Shown here piece after piece: positions 10,501 through 18,741 of a stretch of 32,609 nucleotides of DNA. The notes beneath the pieces are model-generated. The model did not search any database. It saw only the letters and a list, made by a program, of their open reading frames with translations, and was not told the origin of the DNA. Every line of letters begins with the position of its first letter. Position 1 is the stretch's first letter. Location: assembly GCA_030446435.1 (NCBI GenBank), contig JASURT010000011.1:1-32609 (forward strand). The letters run 5' to 3'. The DNA is from Candidatus Ozemibacter sp. Its GTDB lineage: Bacteria > Muiribacteriota > Ozemobacteria > Ozemobacterales > Ozemobacteraceae. The position numbers were made by a program, and so were the translations under genes.

Positions 10501-11083
10501 CGGAATAGTTCTGCCGTTGAACCAGAGAAAAGGTTTGCTGTTCATTGACAATACTCAATATCAGCTGAATGATCATGGAGCCGGCAATCGAGAAGGTCAA
10601 AAAGACCCCACCGCGGACTTTAGGGTGCGAAGATTTTTTCAGACCAAAATAAAGTTCTGTACTTAAAATGATTGCAAGAATAGTGGTGATGATTGCGCCG
10701 GGGCCAAAGAAGAGATCGCCGGTAAAAAATAAGGCGATGGCGAAGACTATGCTCAGGGGAATGTGTACGAGCGCACTGATGCTGAAACCGAAAGCCTTTT
10801 TCCAGTTTCGGCGTATGAATTCCTGACCGAAAAGCAATGTTAACAGCTGAAATAACTGATTGATAAAAAGTGTTTCTGAGCTGTTTAAAATCAGATACAA
10901 AGAAGTAAGCAATCTTGAAAGACCGTATGACAGAAAACAGAGAGTTAAATAGTTAGAATGGTGTGAATCTCCTATGCGGCGGGGAAGAATCAATAAAGCC
11001 GAACCCAGCAGAATTAGAAAAATTCCGCTTAAATAATAAAAATACCAGGGCTGGGCAACCAGACTGTCGAAAATAATTTCCAT
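7505..11083 (-). CDS. Large hybrid sensor histidine kinase (membrane N-terminus, Cache-like sensor, PAS, HisKA, HATPase, REC, HPt)
   Basis: 1192 aa; ~7 N-terminal TM segments; 'KSRFLAFNSHEIRTPLTTIIGLNEMI' H-box; 'EDTGEGIS', 'GTGLGLAITKQLIE'; REC 'FLVADDNETN...ALLDIQMPELDG...LSKPY'; HPt 'ETAHSIKGLAGML'. Confidence 0.93.
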   Translation of the reverse strand: MEIIFDSLVAQPWYFYYLSGIFLILLGSALLILPRRIGDSHHSNYLTLCFLSYGLSRLLTSLYLILNSSETLFINQLFQLLTLLFGQEFIRRNWKKAFGFSISALVHIPLSIVFAIALFFTGDLFFGPGAIITTILAIILSTELYFGLKKSSHPKVRGGVFLTFSIAGSMIIQLILSIVNEQQTFSLVQRQNYSVIGPAQIFQLVSLVFFCILMLIMKTKANLIERSNKKAEAWEIFSPITFLLLLASINIAGAVLSKAMVLRENRRIETRLEKSREGLEKLINQRILFANTSSSLISGTPVLANFLDEQTAENKADLDQFLNRFSQNFPDGICYLMNKEGLVVAASDKKELFLGRYLHFRSYFQQAILGQNGRLIDYGKFTNELGYYSAYPVYSHRTGLISGVCAVKRNLNDLNQYFGLYHPSMLLDKERKVFLSSDLEQVGKKLHLTDKKSDSQTRIETGKNHSESENEVFISRADFFVSFFDLGIGDWQVLLMQSLEDIKTVKLIAFNVFSIFSLVLLGFFIGNVKKSELLLELQLAQKQFEAVFYNAPEGILIISPRNLEILSANAGFKNLFGFTHDPVGRSFNELLGNKKTAFKKTSHDFSGKSFLHEREFIRTDQSSFMAEVNGATTIFNGENAILLFIRNISSRIKYEEKLHQAKVEAEEANRIKSRFLAFNSHEIRTPLTTIIGLNEMIRKDCSDQEQRKLLDLSAATARTLLDLLNDTLDLSQIEAGKLRIDKRPFNLKDMLWQLKQITSIRAEQKNVTVKMIIDDRIPEIVVSDGNRIRQILSNLTGNALKFTSSGEIKLEAILSSANDKDLTLKFIIEDTGEGISEDVKTNLFREFVHSAPQNPEELRGTGLGLAITKQLIELLDGTIRFESQRGKGTTFLLEIPVKAGESTEVAQDDKKSETNKIELVSDNRPLRFLVADDNETNLFLATSILQEYGGETSSALNGLEALKLLEKEQFDAALLDIQMPELDGLETIKRIRNSENGYSSLPILALSAFSTEEERNEAVEAGANEYLSKPYFPQDLLQALQKILPEKCVALKQPEQNAPEQLEVKSAPTNDSKELNLKQINLHELQFRILQKPENILQINDIFSRRSEVLIDQLSECIKIEEAEKLRETAHSIKGLAGMLAANKAFQLALEIENLAKNNKIKQGLELVPILVSHIREIGFDLKLICADIRKK

Positions 11084-11104
11084 TAATCAGGGTGCAAAAG
11101 TTGT

Positions 11105-11260
11105 TCAGACTAATTTATAACCGGCTCTCTTTTTTATAGCGATAAAAATAGCGGCAAAAGAACCCAGTATGCAACCTGCTCCCAGGATTATGAAGAGCAG
11201 ACCCAAAGCGCCAAGGGCTGCTCCGGTGAAACCATAAAGATAGTTTTCCCAACTTTTCAT
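11105..11260 (-). CDS. Single-TM mini-protein (51 aa), unknown function
   Basis: MKSWENYLYGFTGAALGALGLLFIILGAGCILGSFAAIFIAIKKRAGYKLV; ATG ending at 11260 preceded by GAGGATAGCA. Confidence 0.6.
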   Translation of the reverse strand: MKSWENYLYGFTGAALGALGLLFIILGAGCILGSFAAIFIAIKKRAGYKLV

Positions 11261-11370
11261 TGCTATCCTCCTCGATTCTCTAAATAACAGGTTAGGTCTT
11301 TCTGTTGGAAAAAGCAAGCTGTAAAGTGTAAGATGAAACCTGTAAACCTACATAAGGAGAAAACTATAAT

Positions 11371-12396
11371 ATGCAGGATGGAAAAAATAATGGCCCCGTT
11401 GAGGATGCCATAATCAACACGGAAAAGTTCAATATGCCTTCTCCTGAAAACATGAATCGGGCTTTGGTCGGCCTTTTTATTCTTTTTCTGATTGTTTCAG
11501 GAGTTATGAGCTCTTTTTACAAAGTTGGAACTGAAGAGACAGCAGTGGTGCTTAGATTCGGAAAATTTTTCAAGACAGCCGGCTCAGGGTTGCAGTTCAA
11601 ATTGCCTTTTGGAATCGACCAGGTATATCTGGTTAAAACCGGAAGAATTCTCAAAGAAGAATTTGGCTTCAGAAGTATCAAGCCAGGCATCAGAAGCCAG
11701 TATCAAAAACAGGGCTATAACGATGAATCTTTGGTGCTGACCGGCGATTTGAACGTTTCTGATCTTGAATGGATCGTGCAATACAAAATACAGGATCCGT
11801 TTAAATTCCTGTTTAGAATTGCTGACCCAAGAACTACAATTCGCGATATTTCAGAGGCGGTAACCAGAAAAATCGTTGGTGATTCAAATGTAACCGCAGT
11901 TTTGACTACTGACCGAGCCATGCTTGCGCACAAAATTCATCTTGAAATGCAGTCCCTGCTGGACTCTTATGACATCGGGGTTAAAATCGTAACCGTTAAG
12001 TTTCAGGATGTTAACCCGCCCGAAAGTGTCAAGGCTGCGTTTAACGGGGTGAATGAAGCTGAACAGCAAAAAGAAAGTCTTATTCAACAGGCTCGTGAGC
12101 AATACAATCGCGAAGTACCAAGGGCCCGGGGTGAGGCCAAACAGATGATTGAAGAAGCTGAAGGCTACGCCCTCGAGAGAGTCAATCGTTCAGAGGGTGA
12201 CGCCAAAAAATTCCTGGCACTTCTCGATGAATACAAGGCTTTTCCTGAAGTAACCAGAAAACGCATGTATCTTGAAACCATGGAAAGAGTATTGCCAAAA
12301 ATCAAAGATATCTGGGTTGTCGACAGCGAAAATGGTAAAACCGGCAACTTGTTACCCGTTCTTCCATTGCAGGGGTTTACCGGAGGTGAAAAATGA
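11371..12396 (+). CDS. hflK: HflK, SPFH/Band 7 protease-modulator subunit
   Basis: N-terminal TM, 'VGTEETAVVLRFGKFFKTAGSGLQFKLPF', 'VKFQDVNPPESVKAAFNGVNEAEQQKESLIQQAREQYN', and overlap with an HflC gene. Confidence 0.92.
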   Translation: MQDGKNNGPVEDAIINTEKFNMPSPENMNRALVGLFILFLIVSGVMSSFYKVGTEETAVVLRFGKFFKTAGSGLQFKLPFGIDQVYLVKTGRILKEEFGFRSIKPGIRSQYQKQGYNDESLVLTGDLNVSDLEWIVQYKIQDPFKFLFRIADPRTTIRDISEAVTRKIVGDSNVTAVLTTDRAMLAHKIHLEMQSLLDSYDIGVKIVTVKFQDVNPPESVKAAFNGVNEAEQQKESLIQQAREQYNREVPRARGEAKQMIEEAEGYALERVNRSEGDAKKFLALLDEYKAFPEVTRKRMYLETMERVLPKIKDIWVVDSENGKTGNLLPVLPLQGFTGGEK

Positions 12397-13313
12397 AAAA
12401 ACTTATCGCAGCAATCGTTTTAGCAATAATTCTTTTTGTCGTCTTTTCTTCAGCTTTTGTCGTCAGAGAAGGTGAGCAGGCAATAGTTACCAGATTCGGC
12501 AAACCGGTCGGCGAAACCAGACATGCCGGGCTTAATTTCAAAGTGCCTTTCATCGATGAAGCAAGCTTTTTTGAAAAAAAGATTTTAAAATGGGATGGAG
12601 ATCCGAATCAGATCACAACCAAGGAAAAGAAATTCATCTGGGTCGATGCCACCGCGCGTTGGCGAATCAAGGACCCATTGCTTTTCATGAAGACTGTCGC
12701 CACCCAGCAGGGCGCGCACAGCCGTCTTGATGACATCGTCGATTCTGTTGTAAGAGATGCTGTTTCGGGCAACTATCTGGTTGACCTTGTTCGTGGCGCA
12801 AGTTACGAGCAGGTAGCCGAAGAAACAGAAACAATGATCGATGACGAAAACAGAAAAAACCGTGAAGAAATCATCGGAGACATTCTTGCCAGAGCCCGCG
12901 AAAGCACACCTGATTACGGTATCGACCTGATCGATGTTCAAATCAAACGTCTGAATTATGTAGAGCAGGTTCGCGAACGTGTTTATGAACGCATGATTTC
13001 AGAACGAAACAAGGTCGCTGCCGAATATCGCTCTGAAGGCGAAGGCACCAAGGCTGAGATTCTTGGTCAGATGGGCAAAGAGCTGAAAAAAATCAGATCT
13101 GAAGCATATCGAACTTCGGTAGAAATCAAGGGCGAAGCCGATGCCAGGGCAGCAAGAATATATGCTGATGCGTTCAGTCGGGATCCTGAATTTTATTCGT
13201 TTTATCGCTCTCTTGAGAGCATAGAAAAAGCTGTTGGAAGTAACAGCAAGCTTGTTCTTTCAGCTGATTCAGAAATTTACGGATATTTGAAAGATTCGCG
13301 TAAACGAAAATAG
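12393..13313 (+). CDS. hflC: HflC, SPFH/Band 7 protease-modulator subunit
   Basis: 'FVVREGEQAIVTRFGKPVGETRHAGLNFKVPFIDE', 'RIYADAFSRDPEFYSFYRSLESIEKA'; 4-nt ATGA overlap with hflK. Confidence 0.93.
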   Translation: MKKLIAAIVLAIILFVVFSSAFVVREGEQAIVTRFGKPVGETRHAGLNFKVPFIDEASFFEKKILKWDGDPNQITTKEKKFIWVDATARWRIKDPLLFMKTVATQQGAHSRLDDIVDSVVRDAVSGNYLVDLVRGASYEQVAEETETMIDDENRKNREEIIGDILARARESTPDYGIDLIDVQIKRLNYVEQVRERVYERMISERNKVAAEYRSEGEGTKAEILGQMGKELKKIRSEAYRTSVEIKGEADARAARIYADAFSRDPEFYSFYRSLESIEKAVGSNSKLVLSADSEIYGYLKDSRKRK

Positions 13314-13320
13314 GTAAATA

Positions 13321-13370
13321 AAAACCGGTTACGCAGCTTTTGTTGGTAAGGGCTGCGTGACCGGTTTTTT
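13321..13370. terminator. Strong bidirectional intrinsic terminator between convergent hflC and speD
   Basis: AAAACCGGTTACGCAGC ... GCTGCGTGACCGGTTTTTT: ~16-bp nearly perfect stem with A-tract and T-tract. Confidence 0.9.
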
Positions 13371-13375
13371 ATATT

Positions 13376-13747
13376 TCAGATATCTTCTTTTATGGAGTCG
13401 AGTTTTCGCAGAAGAACTTTTTCAGAGATTTTACCAGGTTTGAAAATCGTTTTAAGAACCTCATATGCTTTTCTCGCTTTTTCGTGATTGCCGCAGGTAA
13501 AAATATCAATCTGTACCGAACAATGTTCGGGCCAGCTGTGCAATGTTATGTGAGACTCGGTTAAAAGAGCTGCTGCGGTGTAGCCGTCAGGAGAAAACTG
13601 GTGGTATCTGACCAGAATACAATTCAAACCAGATTCCTGAACTGTCTGTTCAAGAATTTGCCCGCCCTTTTCGCCTGATTTCAGCAGTTCAACCGGGCAG
13701 ACAGAGAAATCAGCAATGATATGAATTGAATTTGGCATAGTTTTCAT
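13376..13747 (-). CDS. speD: S-adenosylmethionine decarboxylase proenzyme, prokaryotic class
   Basis: Signature 'LLTESHITLHSWPEHCSVQIDIFTCG' containing the pyruvoyl-forming Glu-Ser. Confidence 0.92.
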   Translation of the reverse strand: MKTMPNSIHIIADFSVCPVELLKSGEKGGQILEQTVQESGLNCILVRYHQFSPDGYTAAALLTESHITLHSWPEHCSVQIDIFTCGNHEKARKAYEVLKTIFKPGKISEKVLLRKLDSIKEDI

Positions 13748-13753
13748 TTTGTT

Positions 13754-15295
13754 TTAAAGAGCCCAAAGATCCCATCCTTCTTCATAATAGGACTTGATAA
13801 CATGGGTGTCAATCGTATTCACTTCGGTTTCAATTTCATCGATATCATTGGGAAAAACTCCCATAGATTTAAGATATTCGGTATTAACGAACTTGTTTTC
13901 AACTTTGATTTCGATGTTGTTCCAGTCCAGTGCGGCATTTGAAGCCATTACGAAGCCCCATTCGCCAAATGATGGAACATAGGCATGATAGGCTTTCGCT
14001 TCGAGTCTTACGGTCTCAGAAGCAGTAGCATTGGCATAAAGAGGGTTTTCAATGGCTGCAAAGGTATTTCTGATGCACCAGAAAGCTTTATGTGAATAAA
14101 GCGGTGATGTGGCCTGGGTAACTATTATGCCACCGCGGCTGAGCTTGTGGCTGAGAAGCCGGTAAAAAGTTCTTGAATAAAGACGGCTTAAGGTAAGATT
14201 GTCAGGGTCAGGAAGGTCGATAATAATTACATCATAAATGTTGTTGTCGGTTTCGAGAAATTTCCAGGCGTCGTTATTGACGATTCTGGTTTTAGGGTTG
14301 CGCATCGAATCTTTGTTCAATTTTCGCATTATGATGTTATCTCGCGCAAAGTTGGTGATTGCCGGGTCTATATCGACCACAGTAAGGGATTTTACCTCGT
14401 TGAATTTCAGAACTTCCCGAGCGGCTAGTCCATCGCCGCCACCTATGATCAGGATGTTTTCGCGGGCATGGGCAGCCGATAATGCTGGTAATACCAAAGA
14501 TTCGTGATAGCGATATTCGTCCTGAGAACTGAACTGAATGCTGCCGTTGATAAACATACGTATATCGGCCCGGGTTCTGGTTACAATCACTCTTTGATAA
14601 GGCGTCTGGGCACTGTAGATTATTTCGTCGCGATAAAGGCTGTCTTCGGCCAGAGAAGATATTCGATCAGAATAGAAAAAGCAGGTTGAAAGCAGAATCA
14701 GGGCTGTAACCGTAAGTATCGTCAGACCCTTTTTATCGACGATTTTCTCTTTGAAAACAGCTATGGCACCACCGCCAACCGCGACATTGATGATACCGAA
14801 AAGGAGACTGGTGCGAACCAGACCGAGTCTTGGCACAAGCACCAGCGGAAAAAGCAATGAAGCAAAAAGAGCTCCGATGTAATCGGCGGTCATGACATTT
14901 GAAAAGAGAATCTTTAACGTGCTGTGCTCTTTGAGTATGCGCAGAATAATGGGAATCTCAAGACCAATCAGAGTCCCGACCGAAACCGAGATGATGAACA
15001 GAAATGGTGAATAATTTTCAAGATATGAAAAGGCAAAAAACAGAATGATCGAACTCATTCCGCCCAATACGCCGGTCAAAACCTCGACCAGAATGAACCA
15101 GTCATGTAGTCTTCGATTTATAAACCTCGAAAGAAAAGAGCCCAGACCCATAGAGGTCATGAAAAGACCTATAACCAAAGAAAACTGATATACTGAATCG
15201 CCGACAAGGTAACTCGAAATCGTTCCCGCCAGAAGTTCATAGACTAATCCGCAAACTGCAATGAGAAATACTGAAAATAAAAGATATAACTGCAA
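13754..15295 (-). CDS. speE: Polyamine aminopropyltransferase (spermidine synthase family) with multi-TM N-terminal domain
   Basis: ~7 TM segments in the first ~210 aa; then 'DEYRYHESLVLPALSAAHARENILIIGGGDGLAAREVLKF', 'VDIDPAI', 'YDVIIIDLPDPDNLTLSRLYSRTFYRLL'. TTG start with upstream GAAAGG. Confidence 0.88.
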   Translation of the reverse strand: MQLYLLFSVFLIAVCGLVYELLAGTISSYLVGDSVYQFSLVIGLFMTSMGLGSFLSRFINRRLHDWFILVEVLTGVLGGMSSIILFFAFSYLENYSPFLFIISVSVGTLIGLEIPIILRILKEHSTLKILFSNVMTADYIGALFASLLFPLVLVPRLGLVRTSLLFGIINVAVGGGAIAVFKEKIVDKKGLTILTVTALILLSTCFFYSDRISSLAEDSLYRDEIIYSAQTPYQRVIVTRTRADIRMFINGSIQFSSQDEYRYHESLVLPALSAAHARENILIIGGGDGLAAREVLKFNEVKSLTVVDIDPAITNFARDNIIMRKLNKDSMRNPKTRIVNNDAWKFLETDNNIYDVIIIDLPDPDNLTLSRLYSRTFYRLLSHKLSRGGIIVTQATSPLYSHKAFWCIRNTFAAIENPLYANATASETVRLEAKAYHAYVPSFGEWGFVMASNAALDWNNIEIKVENKFVNTEYLKSMGVFPNDIDEIETEVNTIDTHVIKSYYEEGWDLWAL

Positions 15296-15336
15296 TTGAT
15301 TTCAACCTTTCAGCGAATGAGTAGAAAATAAACCCA

Positions 15337-15358
15337 AAGAGGGCAAAAAGACCCTCTT
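15337..15358 (-). terminator. Putative terminator after the DUF350 gene
   Basis: AAGAGGG-CAAAAAGA-CCCTCTT inverted repeat; T-rich but interrupted tract on the minus side (TTTGGGTTTATTTT). Confidence 0.55.
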
Positions 15359-15396
15359 CAGGTTTAAATTACTTTTTTTTATTAATCCCGATTTTA

Positions 15397-15621
15397 TTAG
15401 TGCATTGCAGAAGCGATAATGATTGACAGACCAATCATTACTGCTCCGATGATTATACCGAGAGAAGTATTCTGATCGATTTCGATTTCTTTTCTGACAG
15501 AAAAAGGTGAAATCTTGCAGATCAACCAGAAAGTCACAATATAAATTACCAGACCAAGCACTGAATAAGCTACTGTTGAAAGGATCGGACCTGCTGACAA
15601 TTCGGCAATTTTAGTTTCCAT
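15397..15621 (-). CDS. DUF350 family small membrane protein (single two-TM unit)
   Basis: 'ELSAGPILSTVAYSVLGLVIYIVTFWLICKISPFSVRKEIEIDQNTSLGIIIGAVMIGLSIIIASAMH' resembles DUF350 (YjfL) repeats; ATG at 15621 with GGAG upstream. Confidence 0.82.
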   Translation of the reverse strand: METKIAELSAGPILSTVAYSVLGLVIYIVTFWLICKISPFSVRKEIEIDQNTSLGIIIGAVMIGLSIIIASAMH

Positions 15622-15680
15622 AAATATCAAACTCCAAACTTATCTAACTTGAATTTTACTGAAAAAATAAATTTTTCAGG

Positions 15681-15869
15681 TTACTTCCCGTGCATGAAAC
15701 CGCGATGACCAGTGCCACCACGAACAAAAACGCTTCGTTCTCTGATGTTTTTGGTTTTGTTTACTTTTGGGGTGTCACTGAACCCCTGGGGCGAGGCGTA
15801 GTCAGTTGCCACAGCAAACATGGTCAGGGCAGAGAATGCTGCGGCGAAAATCAATGTAAGTTTACTCAT
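15681..15869 (-). CDS. Small exported protein (~62 aa) with Gly/His/Arg-rich C-terminus, unknown function
   Basis: MSKLTLIFAAAFSALTMFAVATDYASPQGFSDTPKVNKTKNIRERSVFVRGGTGHRGFMHGK; signal peptide; ATG overlaps the upstream stop (TGATG), with GAGGA inside the upstream gene's Asp/Glu-coding tail. Confidence 0.65.
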   Translation of the reverse strand: MSKLTLIFAAAFSALTMFAVATDYASPQGFSDTPKVNKTKNIRERSVFVRGGTGHRGFMHGK

Positions 15870-17161
15870 CAATCATCGTCCTCATCATCGTCAGCCCAAC
15901 GCTGTGCTTCAAAAGTCATTTTCTTGATGAAAAACGGAGCACCAAGCACCAGGCATAGAAAGAACCAGGTCAGAGTGTAGTGACCCTGTCTGACTCCTTC
16001 GCGGATTTCTACAATCGTATTCGATAAAGAGAAGTTTTTCTGAGGATCGTTTCCGGTCCCGCCTTCTCCGTCTACGGCCAGCTTGAATTGACCTTTTTCT
16101 GGAATCTTAAAGTAGGCGGTAACTTCAGTAGAACCTTCTGACCAGTATTCTCCGCCTTCATAGCCTTCATAGTATGAAAGCGCGGTCGGCATGTCGAAAT
16201 ACTTGGTTTTCTCTTCCTTGTCGACTACCCTGAAATTATAATAAGACCACTGGTTTTTGAGACTCGGAGTATAAACCCTTATACCGTAAAGTTTTCCAGG
16301 TTCTTTAACTTCAAATTCTTTAGAAACTTCACTTTGTTTGAAAACATTGGAGCCGAACTTCTGTTTAAAAACAAGGCTGCCATTGCTTGAGATGAAGAAA
16401 TACATGAAAATTGCAATCAGTGCTGCGAGCATTGCACCTTTTGAAAAGCTTTCAAAAAGGGGCGAAGCCACAAATGGCTGGCACGAAAAAACGCCGGTTG
16501 GTTCGAAGCTGTTGATTTTAAACGCTTCATTAATTTCTTCGTAAGGGATGTATTCGCCCCAGGAATATTCCTGTTCTCCGCCACGCATTTCTATGCAATA
16601 CATGTAGGGTGGGCAGACTGCATCAACATAGCGAACTCTTTCTTTCGCCTTGGCCTGCCAGGTAAGCTCGCCTTCAACATAGCTGATCGCAGCGCCGCTG
16701 CTTTCAAAAACCTTGAAGGTTTTGTCACGAACCTTGAAAGAGGATTTTCTCGGCATAGCCAGGTCGACAGGGGTGTCGGGAAGATCTTTAACCTCGTGAA
16801 GCATAACCCAATGCCCATCTTCATAAACAAGCCAGACGTAGCCGTGGGTTGGTGAAAACAAAAGATATTCAAGCCAGCGATAAACTTCGCCGCACTCGCG
16901 TTCTTCCATTTGTATGACACCTATGACTGTGAACATAACGCCTTTTAGTTTGCCTTTGAGACCAATTTTCATTGGTAAAAACGGGCGCTTTTGGTTCAGA
17001 AACTGGTGCAGAACCTTGAACTCGTCTTTGGTGTCAAGACAGGAACCACAATACTGGCAGACAATAGATTTAACATTATGCCCACCTCTGATTTCGATCG
17101 ACCCTCCGCACTGGGTACATTTTATCGACTTAAGGGCAGCTTTTGTCGCAGTTGCACTCAT
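15869..17161 (-). CDS. Zinc-ribbon DUF4178 domain membrane protein
   Basis: N-terminal 'IKCTQCGGSIEIRGGHNVKSIVCQYCGSCLDTKDEF' zinc ribbon; DUF4178-like 'GYVWLVYEDGHWVMLHEVKDLP'; two TM regions; C-terminal DDDEDDD. ATG at 17161 preceded by GAGG. Confidence 0.75.
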   Translation of the reverse strand: MSATATKAALKSIKCTQCGGSIEIRGGHNVKSIVCQYCGSCLDTKDEFKVLHQFLNQKRPFLPMKIGLKGKLKGVMFTVIGVIQMEERECGEVYRWLEYLLFSPTHGYVWLVYEDGHWVMLHEVKDLPDTPVDLAMPRKSSFKVRDKTFKVFESSGAAISYVEGELTWQAKAKERVRYVDAVCPPYMYCIEMRGGEQEYSWGEYIPYEEINEAFKINSFEPTGVFSCQPFVASPLFESFSKGAMLAALIAIFMYFFISSNGSLVFKQKFGSNVFKQSEVSKEFEVKEPGKLYGIRVYTPSLKNQWSYYNFRVVDKEEKTKYFDMPTALSYYEGYEGGEYWSEGSTEVTAYFKIPEKGQFKLAVDGEGGTGNDPQKNFSLSNTIVEIREGVRQGHYTLTWFFLCLVLGAPFFIKKMTFEAQRWADDDEDDD

Positions 17162-17163
17162 AT

Positions 17164-17772
17164 TCAAACCTCGACAATCTCGAACGGATCGACCCATATG
17201 CCTTTGTAGCAGTCGATTCCGCCATCCTGATACTCAATGGTGAAAGCGGTTCTTTTTGGCCCGAGCAAATCTATATAGTTATAGGTTTCATTCGGAACAA
17301 TTTTGAACGGAACTTCACCCTGGGCACCGACCATGGTTGCGGTGTTTTTCTCGACAACGGTCATTCTGATTCTGTTTATCATCAAAGCGCCGCCAACCTT
17401 AATTTCGTCGAATGTCGGCAACGAAAGCTGCTTCTGTACCAGGTGCTCGATGGCGATGTCACCTTCGTCTACAGAAACCCAGGTTTCTTTACCGTTGTCG
17501 CTGCGAACGAACCATTCATCCCAGTAACCGTCGCCATAGTCATAGCGCACTCGTCCGACGGGTGTGAATTTCCAGTCGGTATATTTGTAGGTTTTGTACA
17601 TTTCGAAGATGCTGGGAACATCGGTCAGTATCGCGGATTTCCCCACGTCTTCCATTTTTCCGTTGGTGAGCAGATGTGTGGAATTACAGGCCGGACAAAC
17701 GACCATTTGCGGAGATCTGGTTACCTGATTGATAATATTGCCGCATGATGGGCAAGTTAAGCTGATGGCCAT
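17164..17772 (-). CDS. Zinc-ribbon DUF4178 domain protein
   Basis: 'LTCPSCGNIINQVTRSPQMVVCPACNSTHLL' zinc ribbon; 'YDYGDGYWDEWFVRSDNGKETWVSVDEGDIAI' DUF4178-like core. Confidence 0.75.
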   Translation of the reverse strand: MAISLTCPSCGNIINQVTRSPQMVVCPACNSTHLLTNGKMEDVGKSAILTDVPSIFEMYKTYKYTDWKFTPVGRVRYDYGDGYWDEWFVRSDNGKETWVSVDEGDIAIEHLVQKQLSLPTFDEIKVGGALMINRIRMTVVEKNTATMVGAQGEVPFKIVPNETYNYIDLLGPKRTAFTIEYQDGGIDCYKGIWVDPFEIVEV

Positions 17773-17857
17773 CCTCTAATTTCTCCAATTATGTTTATTC
17801 ACTTCAATACTATAATTTTTTCGGCCCTAAAGTCCAGTTTAGTAAGCTGCAAATGAA

Positions 17858-17887
17858 AAGCGCCTGAATTCTTTTTTTCAGGCGCTT
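17858..17887 (-). terminator. Intrinsic terminator downstream of the ATP-grasp/esterase pair
   Basis: AAGCGCCTGAA-8 nt-TTCAGGCGCTT perfect 11-bp stem; minus-strand side runs into TTTTCATTT. Confidence 0.7.
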
Positions 17888-17934
17888 AAGCAGTTGTTTT
17901 CTCAGGTTTTCAGAGAATCATTTCAATATTTTTT

Positions 17935-18741
17935 TTAAATAGAATGAAAGTTTTTAAGAAATTTTTCGCGCTCTTTGGGTTTCATACGGTGCTGACTTGT
18001 TAAAAAGCCTGATTTATCCATCTTCTCCAGGAAGTAGGTGATCATCTTTTTCCACCAGGGCCAGTCATGATTGACATCGAAGCCCCACAGGTCCAGCAAA
18101 ACCGGAATGTCGTTTTCGTGCAGATTTTGACAAAGAATCCGGGCTTCGCCTATCCATTCTTCCCAGGCGCCCTGGCCACTGCATACGATAAGAAGATTGT
18201 TCTGCAGCTTTTTTACAATCTTTGGGTCGCTCAGGTCGCGGGAAAACATTATTGGGTTGTTGTAATAGACATCCTGGTTGAAAAAACCATCGAGAGTGAA
18301 GCCGATGTCATAACAGCCGCTCAGGGCGATGCCGAAGTCAAAAGATTCCGGGTGTTTCAAAAAGAAATTAACGGTATGAAAAGCGCCAAAACTACAGCCA
18401 TGCGTGATGATACCGGCATTTTTATGTCCATCGGCAAGTATGTGCGGAACAACATCGTTGACTATGGCGTGGTCGTAATCATTGGCGCGTCTGGCTCTGT
18501 CTGCGGGGTGGGCTTTGCTGAACCAGCTTTCATGATCGAGGCTGTCTACGCAATAAACCTGCAACTTGCCCGCTTCGATAAAGGGTGCAAGTGTGTCGAT
18601 CATGCCGAAATTTTCGTAATCGAAAAAGCGGCCTTCCTGAGATGGAAAAACCATCATGGGTTTGCCCTTATCACCGTAAACAAGCATTTCCATCGGTCGG
18701 CCCCAGGCCTGGCTTGGGATTTTTCTGAATTCTCTTTTCAT
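17935..18741 (-). CDS. Esterase family alpha/beta hydrolase (putative-esterase-like)
   Basis: Nucleophile elbow 'THGCSFGAFHTVNFF' (GxSxG), C-terminal catalytic-His-like 'GFDVNHDWPWWKKMI'. Confidence 0.8.
   Translation of the reverse strand: MKREFRKIPSQAWGRPMEMLVYGDKGKPMMVFPSQEGRFFDYENFGMIDTLAPFIEAGKLQVYCVDSLDHESWFSKAHPADRARRANDYDHAIVNDVVPHILADGHKNAGIITHGCSFGAFHTVNFFLKHPESFDFGIALSGCYDIGFTLDGFFNQDVYYNNPIMFSRDLSDPKIVKKLQNNLLIVCSGQGAWEEWIGEARILCQNLHENDIPVLLDLWGFDVNHDWPWWKKMITYFLEKMDKSGFLTSQHRMKPKEREKFLKNFHSI

Noticed and set aside
17143-17748. 201-aa plus-strand ORF
   Set aside because: Antisense shadow of the DUF4178 gene; the minus-strand frame has clear zinc-ribbon motifs and SD.
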